Source: Pedobacter miscanthi
Lineage (GTDB): Bacteria > Bacteroidota > Bacteroidia > Sphingobacteriales > Sphingobacteriaceae
Assembly: GCF_003315595.1 (NCBI RefSeq)
Contig: NZ_QNQU01000028.1
Coordinates: 1 to 64,000 of the forward strand
Reading direction: 5' to 3'
DNA length: 64,000 nt
This document shows, one piece after another, positions 10,201-17,991 of this stretch. Below the pieces are notes generated by a model. It did not search any database. It was not told the DNA's origin and saw only the letters and a list, made by a program, of their open reading frames with translations. Both the position numbers and the translations under genes were made by a program. Position 1 is the first letter of the stretch; every line of letters starts with the position of its first letter.

Positions 10201-10499
10201 TTGGTACCTTCGTAATAGGTTAATTTCATCAGCATTAAACCCTGTGTATTTTTGGTTTCGATACTTTTGATACCGTTTGCAAAAAGCAGGATGTTAACGT
10301 ATTGCTTACCGAAATAAGCCTCCATTTGATCTGGTGTGTAACCACCAAAAGGGTGGGCAATATAAATAACCGGAAGGTTCATCTGTGGCAGGATATCAAC
10401 CTTGATCTGGTTGATGGCTCCAATACCGAAAAAGAACAGCCCTGCTACTAAAACTAAGATGGATATGGGTTTGCGGAGTGCGAAACGTATTAAATTCAT
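7215..10499 (-). CDS. Efflux RND transporter permease (AcrB/MexB-like)
   Basis: The inner-membrane proton-driven pump, 1094 residues. It shows the RND layout: TM1 at the start (ISILVLVAGLFFFGIGAINQ), a large periplasmic loop, a TM2-TM6 block including GLALAIGILVDESTVTIEN (the TM4 region where AcrB has its acidic proton-relay pair, here D-E), a second loop and a second TM block ending with GRAVIGGLIFSTFAVLIILP. It is slightly longer than AcrB, partly through a charged linker after the first TM block (around residue 500). The operon partners are the TolC-like gene upstream and the adaptor downstream. Substrates cannot be predicted; drug or solvent export is likely. Confidence 0.95.
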   Translation of the reverse strand: MNLIRFALRKPISILVLVAGLFFFGIGAINQIKVDILPQMNLPVIYIAHPFGGYTPDQMEAYFGKQYVNILLFANGIKSIETKNTQGLMLMKLTYYEGTNMAQAAAELSALSTRAQAIFPPGSQPPFVIRFDASSLPVGQLVLSSPIRTNNELQDLANTYVRPSFSAIPGLLSPAPFGGSPRTIEINVNPSLLRSHNLTVDQVVEAIRLNNQTAPSGNVRIGDKNYLTPTNYTIKKVKDFENIPLFKGSVQNLQLRDVATVKDGADLVQGYALVNGKRSVYLSIAKSGDASTWDVVKNLKKNLPNIQNTLPEDVKLSYEFDQSVYVINSVKSLISEGAIGAILTGLMVLLFLGDKRAALIVILTIPTSIISGVLFLKLFGQTINIMTLSGLALAIGILVDESTVTIENIHQHFDMGKPKALAIWDACKEIAFPKLLILFCILAVFAPAFTMTGIPGALFLPLALAIGFSMVVSFLLSQTFVPIMANWLMIAHPKKGAAHHPGITQDEADFKATGINIETENDTLNQKRVLVEREDFSGDGKIGFFDKFRNRFMRFLDRILPYRKSVVLIYLVVIIGLAALLLANIGRDVLPRVNSSQFQLRLRAPDGTRLERTEEKANVVLAELKKMVGAEHVGISSVYVGQHPSQFSVNPIYQYMAGPHEAVFQVSLKDFEEDMDDFKDQFRDKIKKLLPDVKLSFEPIELTDKVLSQGSPTPVEVRIAGKNKKLNEKYANKILAELKQIPYMRDVQIAQPIKYPSLNIDIDRTRAAQIGVDMADISRSLIASTSSSRYTDKNIWLDEKAALPYNVQVQVPLNQMSSKDDIGEIPLLKNAARPVLSDVAKITPDTTAGENDNIGAMPFLSVTANLYHTDLGTASKDVDKAIKNLGELPRGLNVSPIGLSRVLNDTLDSLQSGLFVAIVVIFLMLSANFQSFKVPLVILTTVPAVILGSLLLLTLTGSTLNLQSYMGIIMSVGVSIANAVLLITNAEQLRKHNGNALQSAREAAALRLRPIIMTSIAMVAGMLPMAIGHGEGGGAVSPLGRAVIGGLIFSTFAVLIILPLVFAWVQGKQTTDSMSLDPEDKDSIHYIKGLEENE

Positions 10500-10512
10500 T
10501 TATATAGCCAGA

Positions 10513-11904
10513 TTAAAATTCATTGATAAATATGTCGTAGTTGCCCAAAGCTGCCGATTTTAACAGCAAAGCCTGCCAAACGTTAGTAAAAGCAATATCC
10601 CTGTCGGTTTCGGCACGGTTTAACGTAAAAAGTGCCTGTGTAAGGTCAACCAAAGTGGTTAAACCGTTTTTGTAGAGGGTATTTTTCTGTAAGTAGGCAT
10701 CAGAGGCAGCTTTAACCTGTATAGGCGCTTCCTTATAATTGGCCAGCGCATTGTTGAGTTTGGTTTCGGCAAGGGCCAGTTGTGCCCTTAACTGCTGATC
10801 GACCAGGTTATACTCTTCTTTTAAACCCTGACTAATGTATTGTTGTGCACGTACCTGTGGGCGATTTTTAAGTAAAGTAGATAAATTCCAGGTCATTCCT
10901 ATGCCAATCAAATAGTTTCCCCTTGTAGGGTTAATGCCATCAGCATAACTGGTAGAATAAGCACTCTGATCGAGGGCATAACCCGGGCCAAAACCCGATC
11001 CCCTGCCTTGCATTACACCAAAAAAAGTAAAGGTTGGATAGTAAAGTTTTTTGAAATAGTTGACCTGCTGATCGCTTACATCAACGCGGTTTTGGTAAAA
11101 CTTTAAGAGGGGATGTGAACTTTTAACCACAGTATCTTCTAACAGGTTTCCGGGAATGCGGGCAATAGATGCGGTATCCAGGTCGTAAGAGGTGGCGGTT
11201 AAGCCCATCAAAACACCCAAACGGTTGGCCTGTTCCTGCTCAAGGTCTTTTGCTTTCGTTAATGCGATTTTGGCGTTCGAAACTTCTGCTTTAGCAAATG
11301 AAGAATCTACACCTGCAATAAGTCCGTTTTTTGCCCTGATGATGGCCGTGTTTTGAAAAGTAATGGCGCGGTCGAGATTTTTCTGTTGCGATTTAGTTAA
11401 CCTTTGCGCGGCCAACAAGTTTAAGTAAGCGGCCGAAACACGGATTTCCTGTTGGAATTTTTCCTGCTCCAGGTCATTTTTATCCCTTTGGTAAGCTGCA
11501 TTGGCTACTTTTATCCTATCCCTGATTCTTCCAAACGTGAAAAAATCCCAGTTAATATTCGCCAGGTAAAGTCCGCCGAAAGCAGCATTCCAGTTCTGTT
11601 TGTCTAAAGCTGGGCCAGACGAAGCTGTTCCTAAACCACCTAAACCATACTGCGGACCATTTTGTCCGTTAATGGTTCCGTAATCTTGTTGGGCGCTTAA
11701 ACTGAAATTGGGCAGATATTCTCTTTTGGCCTGCTGGATAGAGGATTTTGATGCATCTGCATAATTGTTTTTGGCCTTAATAGTGCCATAATTGGTAATT
11801 GCGGTGTTAACAGCTTGTTTAAGGCTAAGCGTTTGAGCACTAACACCAGCAGATAAACTAATAAATAATAGTAGTGAAGAATAAAATAAAGATGTACGAG
11901 ACAT
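10513..11904 (-). CDS. TolC-family outer membrane efflux protein
   Basis: The outer-membrane channel of the tripartite pump. I chose the ATG at 11904, giving 463 residues with a clean signal peptide (MSRTSLFYSSLLLFISLSAG, cleavage after SAQ). The ATG seven codons upstream would lie inside the promoter -7 box, so it is unlikely. The rest is the two-fold repeat of long amphipathic helices typical of the family, with AQRLTKSQQKNLDRA and AQLALAETKLNNALANY as examples. It is the first gene of the four-gene efflux operon, 13 bases before the pump gene. Confidence 0.92.
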   Translation of the reverse strand: MSRTSLFYSSLLLFISLSAGVSAQTLSLKQAVNTAITNYGTIKAKNNYADASKSSIQQAKREYLPNFSLSAQQDYGTINGQNGPQYGLGGLGTASSGPALDKQNWNAAFGGLYLANINWDFFTFGRIRDRIKVANAAYQRDKNDLEQEKFQQEIRVSAAYLNLLAAQRLTKSQQKNLDRAITFQNTAIIRAKNGLIAGVDSSFAKAEVSNAKIALTKAKDLEQEQANRLGVLMGLTATSYDLDTASIARIPGNLLEDTVVKSSHPLLKFYQNRVDVSDQQVNYFKKLYYPTFTFFGVMQGRGSGFGPGYALDQSAYSTSYADGINPTRGNYLIGIGMTWNLSTLLKNRPQVRAQQYISQGLKEEYNLVDQQLRAQLALAETKLNNALANYKEAPIQVKAASDAYLQKNTLYKNGLTTLVDLTQALFTLNRAETDRDIAFTNVWQALLLKSAALGNYDIFINEF

Positions 11905-11909
11905 AGTGT

Positions 11910-11951
11910 ATAATTTACACGGCAAATGTAAATTATGGCAGCAATATCAAA
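11910..11951 (-). promoter_or_regulatory. Efflux operon promoter overlapped by a perfect inverted repeat
   Basis: On the minus strand, a -33 box TTTG (plus-strand 11948-11951) and a -7 box TACATTTG (11923-11930) are separated by exactly 17 bases. This matches the Bacteroidota promoter consensus TTTG-N17..23-TAnnTTTG. Laid over the -7 box is a perfect inverted repeat with 10-bp arms ATAATTTACA (11910-11919) and TGTAAATTAT (11927-11936) around a 7-nt spacer. A protein bound there would block RNA polymerase. The AraC-type regulator at the end of the operon, or an unlinked repressor, is a candidate ligand (inference). Confidence 0.75.
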
Positions 11952-12117
11952 GTATTTGGTTCAAATCAAAAATTATGCGAATCAAATAATAATCGAAATG
12001 TTACTTAATGACCTATAAAAACACCCTTTTTACCAATGTAGCGGGATCCAATTTGAGATTATGCCTTAAAATAAGACAAAAGGATTACAATAAGCCATTT
12101 TTACTTTAAAAATAAGT

Positions 12118-12226
12118 CGTCATTGCGATGAGGCTTTTTCAGCCTAGGAAGCAATCTTACAACGATCGATATTAGCATCCGCTTTAAGATTGCTTCGTCG
12201 TTCCTCCTCGCAATGACAACTTTTTT
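12118..12226. repeat. Long imperfect inverted repeat
   Basis: GTCATTGCGATGAGG at the left and CCTCCTCGCAATGAC at the right, with AGCAATCTT and AAGATTGCT further inside, form a long imperfect hairpin that occupies most of the 11926-12228 gene-free stretch. A related half-element (AAAGATTGCTTC...CGCAATGACG) occurs near 62140-62195. It sits downstream of the SRPBCC gene and upstream of the efflux promoter, so it may end transcription of the former. No gene is seen in the rest of the gap. Confidence 0.65.
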
Positions 12227-12228
12227 GT

Positions 12229-12648
12229 CTACCCCTCTTCAGTATAGGTTTTGAAGTTATCCAAAATGGCCTGCCATCCGCCGCGCTGCATTTCGATCGG
12301 GTTAGTCGATTCGGGATCGAAAGTTTCAATTACCCTGGTTTGTTCGCTCAACGCTTCAAAAACGATACTCACTTTTCTGCCATCTTCCAAACTATATTCA
12401 ATTTTTTTGTTGGTATCAACCGCGGTATAAGTTCCACCGAAATCGAAACTCATGCTCCCATCTTTTGCAGCCATGGTGCTCTTAAATTTACCCCCTACTT
12501 TTAAATCATTTTCTGAGTAAGGTGTATGCCATTCTGGCGAAGCAAAACTCCATTTGGTAATGTGATCCGGATTATTCCAGAATTCCCAAACTTTTTCTAC
12601 TGGTGCATTTACTGTTGTTTCTACGGTGATTGTTGCTGTATTTTCCAT
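12229..12648 (-). CDS. SRPBCC (AHSA1-like) domain protein
   Basis: A 139-residue START/Bet v1-like fold protein. The N-terminal ITVETTVNAPVEKVWEFWNNPDHITKW and the C-terminal GGWQAILDNFKTY are typical of the AHSA1/YndB group, which bind hydrophobic ligands or act as co-chaperone-like domains. There is no signal peptide, so it is cytoplasmic. It is a single-gene unit with its own promoter. The ligand is unknown. Confidence 0.88.
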   Translation of the reverse strand: MENTATITVETTVNAPVEKVWEFWNNPDHITKWSFASPEWHTPYSENDLKVGGKFKSTMAAKDGSMSFDFGGTYTAVDTNKKIEYSLEDGRKVSIVFEALSEQTRVIETFDPESTNPIEMQRGGWQAILDNFKTYTEEG

Positions 12649-12674
12649 TTTCTTTAAGTTTAAATTTTATATGA

Positions 12675-12703
12675 TAAAGTTATGGCAACTTTTACAAGCC
12701 AAA
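12675..12703 (-). promoter_or_regulatory. Promoter of the SRPBCC gene
   Basis: Minus-strand TTTG (12700-12703), 17 bases, then TAACTTTA (12675-12682). This is one mismatch from TAnnTTTG with the same 17-base spacing as the efflux promoter. It lies 26 bases before the start codon. Confidence 0.55.
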
Positions 12704-12834
12704 GAGAGTAATTGCGACAAAAAGAGGGGTAAATACCACTGTTATAAAAACTAATTACTAACCACTGATGAACAGGATAAACACATATAAATATTTTCTA
12801 TTCTGTACCAACCCTTAACCAACATACCAATTGC

Positions 12835-13350
12835 TTAATGTAAATCAGTATAAATGAAAGTCACCGTGTCTTTAGATGCCAATCCACTCATATTCCCTCC
12901 GTTGTAAAAAACTTTGTAAGTTGATCCTTTTTTCAGGTCGTAAGCTTTAAGCAGATCAGCATTTGCCACTAAACTATCACCGGCATTTACTTTCGAATAA
13001 CTGGTTGCCGGAGGAAGCATTACCCTTTTAGCCATTGGACCTTTGTATTGCGCTTCTTCACCTTTTTCATTGGTGATACTTAAATAATTGCTCATTAAAG
13101 GTTCAAAAGGGGTATGCCAGATGCAGAAACTTTTGGTAGAATCGGTATTGTTATACACCACAAACCTCAATAATAAGGGGTCGCCGGGCGCAACATTACC
13201 ATTTACCTTAATTCTGGCCTCAAGTGAATCGGTTTTGCCAGGCATGCTGGTTTCGGTTGTGCTTTCGCTTTTTGCCGTATTTCTGGTGGCTTCGCTACAG
13301 GCAGAAAACAATACTAAAAGGGCGGGGATAATTAATCTGATGTTTTTCAT
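12835..13350 (-). CDS. Lipoprotein resembling the N-terminal domain of M35-type peptidases
   Basis: A 171-residue protein with a lipoprotein signal (ALLVLFSAC, lipid on Cys18). The mature part has RFVVYNNTDSTKSFCIWHTPFEPL, then a YKGPMAKR stretch and a DSLVANADLLKAYDL stretch. This order (NxT, WHTPxE, YxGPMxKR, L-x-DL) resembles the beta-sandwich pre-domain found in front of deuterolysin-like M35 metallopeptidases. Here it stands alone: no HExxH motif is present and the protein ends after the domain. It may be a binding or inhibitor-like lipoprotein. The resemblance is from memory of the family and needs a profile search. Confidence 0.75.
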   Translation of the reverse strand: MKNIRLIIPALLVLFSACSEATRNTAKSESTTETSMPGKTDSLEARIKVNGNVAPGDPLLLRFVVYNNTDSTKSFCIWHTPFEPLMSNYLSITNEKGEEAQYKGPMAKRVMLPPATSYSKVNAGDSLVANADLLKAYDLKKGSTYKVFYNGGNMSGLASKDTVTFIYTDLH

Positions 13351-13510
13351 GAGAAGTTTTTTTGTTAATAAGCAAATGAAGAACCATATTGTTTGCTTTA
13401 AACTAAAACGATTAAGTAATCTGCAAGTTGAAAATGTTGAGGCAGATTACAAATCTGCAGTTCGAGCGGTCCGGATTGCAAATGCGGACCAAAAAAATAC
13501 GGACTAGCAG

Positions 13511-14704
13511 TTAATTAGCGTTTACCAGGAAATGGGCAATCCGGCAGGTATAACCAGTAGATTTTGGATTGTGGTAATCGCTTACACGTACACTCAATTT
13601 ATGTTCGCCACCACTTAGTTGATCGCCCAATAACAAATACCAGGGCAGATGTAAACTGGCGCTCCAGGGCGTATATAAATCAATTGTTTTTTCTTCACCA
13701 CCATCAATACGGTAATGTAATATGCCCGAGTCTGAACCAGATAAAACAGCAATACCTACGGCGTTACCTTTAAAAACTAAATCGAAGGTGCTGTTTCTTG
13801 TACTGCTCTCCAATACAGGGATGTTTACAAAACCTGGCCTTGCCTCCAGTCCATCGGTTGGTTTCCAGTTTTTGTTAATGCTAAAAGTATTTAAATTCTC
13901 GGCAGCAGTAATATTTACATACTGACCTTTGGTGTATGCAAATTTATCGATGATTTTCGGAAGGCTCGTATTCGCTTTTCTCTCCGTATTTTTCTGGTTT
14001 TCCTCTAAAAAAGTTTTAATCGTATTAAAATAAACCTGCTGACCGAAAGGTGAGGGGTGAACGTCTTTAAAATCGCCCGCCCAGGTAAATTCTTTGTTTG
14101 CAATACGTTTATCAACCTCTAAAGCCAGGTTTATAAAAGGTAAATGATAATATTCGGCCAGATCGCTGTGTACTTTTACTTCGGTTGGGATTTTACCGTT
14201 ATCGAAATCTTTGTTTTTATCTTCTTCGGCAAAAGCCATTAATACGATATTGGTTTTTGAGTTTTTGGAAAGTGTATATCTGATGATGCCTTCTAAAGCA
14301 CGGCGCTGTGTTTGCTCGGCAGTTTTGTTTACATGGTCGTTAACAGCCGATTCTAAAAATAAGAGGTCTATTTTTCCGCTATCGAGTACATCGCGCTGAA
14401 GCCGGAAGGCATGTGGTAAACTGCCTAATGACGGGATGCCTGCATTGATAAATTTAAACTGGTTTTGTGGATAGGTTTTAGTTAAATAATTGCACACCAG
14501 GCCTCGCCAGCCTTCCATATTAGTAATGGAGCCACCTAAAAAGGCAATAGTTACGGGCTCTTTTTTGTCAATTTTTTCAGCGAAAGTGCTACTGTAGCCA
14601 TTAAAAGTGATAAATGAAGCGGATTGCAGTTTGTTTTGCGCAAAACTTTTAGAAATTAAGGCTGTTGCCAATAGCGTTAAGCAAAGAAAAGAGGTTAGTT
14701 TCAT
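13511..14704 (-). CDS. Secreted SGNH/GDSL hydrolase family protein
   Basis: 397 residues with a signal peptide (cleavage after SFAQ). The block I motif appears as AFLGGSIT with the nucleophile Ser59. The glycine/asparagine region reads AGIPSLGSLPHAFR ... FLESAVND, and the catalytic Asp/His pair is in FKDVHPSPFGQ near residue 220. The C-terminal 150 residues are a beta-rich extension. Such enzymes are carbohydrate or lipid esterases acting in the periplasm or outside. It is a monocistronic gene with a TACATTTG box at 14721-14728. Confidence 0.85.
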   Translation of the reverse strand: MKLTSFLCLTLLATALISKSFAQNKLQSASFITFNGYSSTFAEKIDKKEPVTIAFLGGSITNMEGWRGLVCNYLTKTYPQNQFKFINAGIPSLGSLPHAFRLQRDVLDSGKIDLLFLESAVNDHVNKTAEQTQRRALEGIIRYTLSKNSKTNIVLMAFAEEDKNKDFDNGKIPTEVKVHSDLAEYYHLPFINLALEVDKRIANKEFTWAGDFKDVHPSPFGQQVYFNTIKTFLEENQKNTERKANTSLPKIIDKFAYTKGQYVNITAAENLNTFSINKNWKPTDGLEARPGFVNIPVLESSTRNSTFDLVFKGNAVGIAVLSGSDSGILHYRIDGGEEKTIDLYTPWSASLHLPWYLLLGDQLSGGEHKLSVRVSDYHNPKSTGYTCRIAHFLVNAN

Positions 14705-14720
14705 CGTAATTCGTGTAGCT

Positions 14721-14728
14721 CAAATGTA
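14721..14728 (-). promoter_or_regulatory. -7 box (TACATTTG) of the SGNH hydrolase gene
   Basis: An exact TAnnTTTG match on the minus strand, 16 bases before the start codon. No clear TTTG lies 17-23 bases upstream, because a dispersed repeat abuts the box. Confidence 0.45.
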
Positions 14729-14743
14729 ATAAAACAAATCATC

Positions 14744-15190
14744 ATTTCGAGCGGACCCGATAGCTATCCTACCATGTGGACACATCTTTTTAAGACGCTA
14801 TACTAGCTTGCTTTAAAAAACAAAGAGGTTTTACCGAAGAACGCCAGTCAATCCCAAGTGCAGGGGAATCAAAAAAACAGTTGCAAAATAGAACAATTAG
14901 CACCTCCAAACATGAAATGCAGTGGTTTTGTGCTGTTTTAGACGAACCGTTAACTAAGTAGTTGCTGCACAAAACAAGGTGCCGCTGTTTTTTTGATGTG
15001 CATGGGCCTTGTGTGAGCGCACATTGCTGGATTGACGAAGCGCTTTGGGTACTTTGGCGCTCCAAAGTACCATGCCCCGCGGCATAGGAGCGGGAAAAAA
15101 ATATTTGTATTTGTGTCCACACGATAGGATAGCTCGGGTGCAACGAAGTCGAGAACCACGTAGTGCTCAGCGAAGCTAAATCTATCGAGC
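14744..15190. mobile_element. Probable MITE (about 14756-15138) inserted in a dispersed repeat
   Basis: The dispersed repeat TTTCGAGCGGAGTGCAACG is broken here: its left part ends at 14755 and its right part (TGCAACGAAGTCGAG) resumes at 15139. The roughly 383 bp in between end in imperfect terminal inverted repeats of 26-28 bp. The left end reads CCCGATAGCTATCC then TACCATGTGGACAC; the right end, complemented, reads CCCGAGCTATCC then TATCGTGTGGACAC. Inside is a perfect hairpin (GGTACTTTGG / CCAAAGTACC near 15047-15070). No transposase frame is present; the open frames inside show no recognisable protein. Beyond it, 15190-15552 has no recognised gene. Confidence 0.65.
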
Positions 15191-15552
15191 AGTTAGAACG
15201 GAGATTCATAAACTGCAACATCATTAAAAGAGCAATTTACGGCTACTATTGAGGCTTCTTTCCGTTTTACTTCGTGTTCACTTCAATCGGGTCTGGATGG
15301 CCTGGCCTGTATGAAGATGACCGGCCAGGCGATTATAAATGATTCTGATCTTTTTGAGTGCTTACAACTTTGGGCAACAGCCTCTGTTAATAAACCCGGT
15401 AGGAGCGTGCATCCCGATTTAAGTACTGCTTTATGTTATGTTTTAGTGCTTGCTTGTTTCACAGGTTTTCTATCGGGATAAAGCGGATAACGGGGCTGCT
15501 GCCTCCGAAGAATTACCGAACCATCATTTTCAAAAATAGAATATCATCACTT

Positions 15553-16641
15553 TTAAGCCGTAATGCTCTTCTTCCTCCTAAACCTTTTCATCTGCCCCAT
15601 ATGCTCGGTAGGTATGGTATCGCCCAGTAATTTACCCCAGGGTTTTAATCCGTCTATGCGGTCGAAAATGATTTTTAGCACGGCAATAAAAGGAATGGAC
15701 AGGAACATACCGGGTATGCCCCAGAGTGCGGCACCCATTAATACGATTACAATAGAAATCAAAGCATTGATCTGTACTTTGCTCGAAACAATACGCGGCA
15801 CCAGAATATTATTATCAATAAACTGGATTAAAGCATAAGCGCCAATAATTAATAATTGAGTGGTAAAACCATCTTTAGTTAGGGTGGCCATTAATACTGG
15901 CAAGGCAATGGCAATAATGCCACCTATATAAGGCAAAAGGTTTAATATGGCACCGATAACGCCAATTAAAATGGCATTTGGCACACCCAATATAAGCAGC
16001 GCTGCAGAATTCATTATTGCAACAATGGAAGTTTCGATCAGCAAACCAACAATATAGCTTTGAATGGCTGCTTTGGTTTCGCCCAAAATTTCGGCAACCT
16101 TTTGTTTGTTCTCTTCTGAAAATACTTCGTAAATAAAGTTCAGGATAAGTGTTTTATACAGTAATATTAAAAAAGTATAAACGGGAATCAGGAAAATAAC
16201 GCTTAAAACGCCCATTAGTCCATTAATGGTTTGGCCAATCAAGGCTTTGCTGCCGTTTGCAGCATCATTAACCATCTGCATCTGCTTTTGGGTAGAAATA
16301 CCAAAGCTTGTTTGCAGCCAGTTTTTTATTTCCCCGAGCAATTGCGATAATTTATGTTTAATGCTATCCAGGTCATCAAAAAAGTGTGCCACCTGGGATG
16401 ACAGAAAATAAAACACGCCAATTACAACAATTAAACCAATCAGCATAGAAAGGATGATGCTCAATATTCTTGGCATTTTTCTTTCGAAACGGTTGGTAAG
16501 CGGATTAAGCAGAATGGCAATTAAGGTCGCAAAGGCCAGTGGCACTAAAATATCTCTTAGTACGCTCAGCATAAAAACTGCAATTACCAATCCCAGCAGG
16601 ATTACAGGAGCTTTGATGTAAAATGGGTAGGTTTTATTCAT
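15553..16641 (-). CDS. AI-2E family transporter (TqsA/YdiK/PerM-like)
   Basis: An integral membrane protein with about 8 hydrophobic segments and the family pattern: an N-terminal pair of TM helices (PVILLGLVIAVFMLSVLRDILVPLAFATLIAILLNP), a soluble helical region (residues 70-140), then the C-terminal TM bundle with GVPNAILIGVIGAILNLLPYIGG and ALWGIPGMFLSIPF. I chose the ATG at 16641 (MNKTYPFYIK) because it leads straight into TM1; an ATG ten codons upstream is also possible. Members export autoinducer-like or other small molecules or act as ion antiporters. The substrate is unknown. Confidence 0.9.
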   Translation of the reverse strand: MNKTYPFYIKAPVILLGLVIAVFMLSVLRDILVPLAFATLIAILLNPLTNRFERKMPRILSIILSMLIGLIVVIGVFYFLSSQVAHFFDDLDSIKHKLSQLLGEIKNWLQTSFGISTQKQMQMVNDAANGSKALIGQTINGLMGVLSVIFLIPVYTFLILLYKTLILNFIYEVFSEENKQKVAEILGETKAAIQSYIVGLLIETSIVAIMNSAALLILGVPNAILIGVIGAILNLLPYIGGIIAIALPVLMATLTKDGFTTQLLIIGAYALIQFIDNNILVPRIVSSKVQINALISIVIVLMGAALWGIPGMFLSIPFIAVLKIIFDRIDGLKPWGKLLGDTIPTEHMGQMKRFRRKKSITA

Positions 16642-16816
16642 ATTCTGTAGGTTCGTCCGTTCAACAACCATAATGTAACAAAATTGTTTTAAAGTTTGAA
16701 TTTTCTTTTAATGGCAATCAGGTATCTTTTTTATTTCAATGATTTGAAATGGCAAAGAATGTTGAGTTATTTTATAAATTTAGCATCGTATTATCTGATA
16801 ACATTAAAAATCCCCA

Positions 16817-17632
16817 ATGAAAAACTGCTTTTTAGTTACCATCTTTTTATTCTTATTTGCCACAATTACCCGGGCTGCCGAAGTAGACACCGCCTTAACT
16901 TATAGCAAATCGATGAAAAAAAATATTAAGGCAGTGGTAATTAAACCCGATAGTTATAAAACAGGTAAATCTTTTCCGGTAATGTACCTGCTGCATGGCG
17001 CAGGTGGCAATTATGCCGACTGGATTAAAAATGTACCGGCCATTAAAAATCTGGCCGATATGTATCAGTTTATCATTGTATGCCCGGATGGAAATGTTAC
17101 CAGCTGGTATTTCGATAGTCCGGTTGATCCCGAATGGAAGTACGAAACTTATGTTGCCAAAGAGCTGGTAGGTTATATAGATGAGCATTATAAAACCATT
17201 GCCGAGAAAAAGGGGAGGGCAATAACGGGTTTAAGTATGGGCGGACATGGGGCACTTTACCTGGCCATTAAACACCAGGATATTTTTGGTGCAGCAGGCA
17301 GCATGAGCGGTGGTGTGGATATTAAACCTTTCCCGAACGGGTGGAATATCCCAAAAAGGTTAGGGGCAGAAGACGAATTTCCTGAACGTTGGAAACAGCA
17401 TAGCGTAATTGATCTGATTTACCTGATCAAACCTAAATCATTAGCCCTAATTATCGATTGTGGTGTAGATGATTTTTTTTATAAGGCTAATGTACGCCTG
17501 CATGATGAACTGATATACAATAATATTCCGCACGATTTTACTACAAGGCCAGGCGCACATAACTGGGAATATTGGTCAAATGCGATAAAATTTCAAGGGG
17601 CATTTATGAATAATTTCTTCCAGAAACCTTAG
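16817..17632 (+). CDS. Secreted esterase (esterase D / antigen 85-like alpha/beta hydrolase)
   Basis: 271 residues with a signal peptide (cleavage after TRA). The alpha/beta-hydrolase core is present: VMYLLHGAGG oxyanion region at 55-64, nucleophile Ser140 in GLSMGGHG, an acid in DCGVDDFF (around 218-223) and His in GAHNWEYW near 249. Homologues are feruloyl, acetyl-xylan or S-formylglutathione-type esterases; substrate is uncertain. Its stop codon overlaps that of the convergent response-regulator gene (shared TTAG at 17629-17632). Confidence 0.9.
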   Translation: MKNCFLVTIFLFLFATITRAAEVDTALTYSKSMKKNIKAVVIKPDSYKTGKSFPVMYLLHGAGGNYADWIKNVPAIKNLADMYQFIIVCPDGNVTSWYFDSPVDPEWKYETYVAKELVGYIDEHYKTIAEKKGRAITGLSMGGHGALYLAIKHQDIFGAAGSMSGGVDIKPFPNGWNIPKRLGAEDEFPERWKQHSVIDLIYLIKPKSLALIIDCGVDDFFYKANVRLHDELIYNNIPHDFTTRPGAHNWEYWSNAIKFQGAFMNNFFQKP

Positions 17633-17991
17633 GCAACAAGGTGTGTACCCACTTTATCAATCAGGTTGTTGATATCGAAGGGTTTGGCTATAAAATCATT
17701 TGGATGGCAATAGCGGTCGTTCATATCGCCTAAATTATGACTGGCTGATATCATAATTACCGGTATATGATCTGTAGATTTATTTTTTTTGAGCAGATTG
17801 CAAAGGTCGCGGCCATCTAAAACCCCCAGCATCACATCAAGTAAAATTAAATCAGGTTTAAAATCAGCAACGCGCTGGTTTAGTTTGGTAGCATCCCATA
17901 AACCATTAACTTCGTAGCCCTCTGTTCCTAAGATCAGTTCTATTACCTCCAGTATCTCCCTGTTATCATCGACTACCAATATCTTTTTCAT
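17629..17991 (-). CDS. Single-domain response regulator (CheY-like receiver)
   Basis: 120 residues, receiver domain only. The acidic pair is D8-D9, the phospho-acceptor D52 in LILLDVML, the Ser/Thr switch in MISAS, and the conserved lysine K103 in AKPFD. There is no output domain and no histidine kinase nearby, so it must work with an unlinked kinase, as a phosphorelay intermediate or a protein-protein switch. It ends tail-to-tail with the esterase gene, leaving no space for a terminator. Confidence 0.92.
   Translation of the reverse strand: MKKILVVDDNREILEVIELILGTEGYEVNGLWDATKLNQRVADFKPDLILLDVMLGVLDGRDLCNLLKKNKSTDHIPVIMISASHNLGDMNDRYCHPNDFIAKPFDINNLIDKVGTHLVA

Noticed and set aside
14790..15224. 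Minus-strand open frames of 144 and 69 codons
   Set aside because: They lie inside the MITE and dispersed repeat, run through its terminal repeat and show no protein-like pattern.
15234..15482. Plus-strand open stretch of about 85 codons (FTATIEASFRFTSCS...)
   Set aside because: No good start codon and no recognised family; possibly a remnant, but not supportable.
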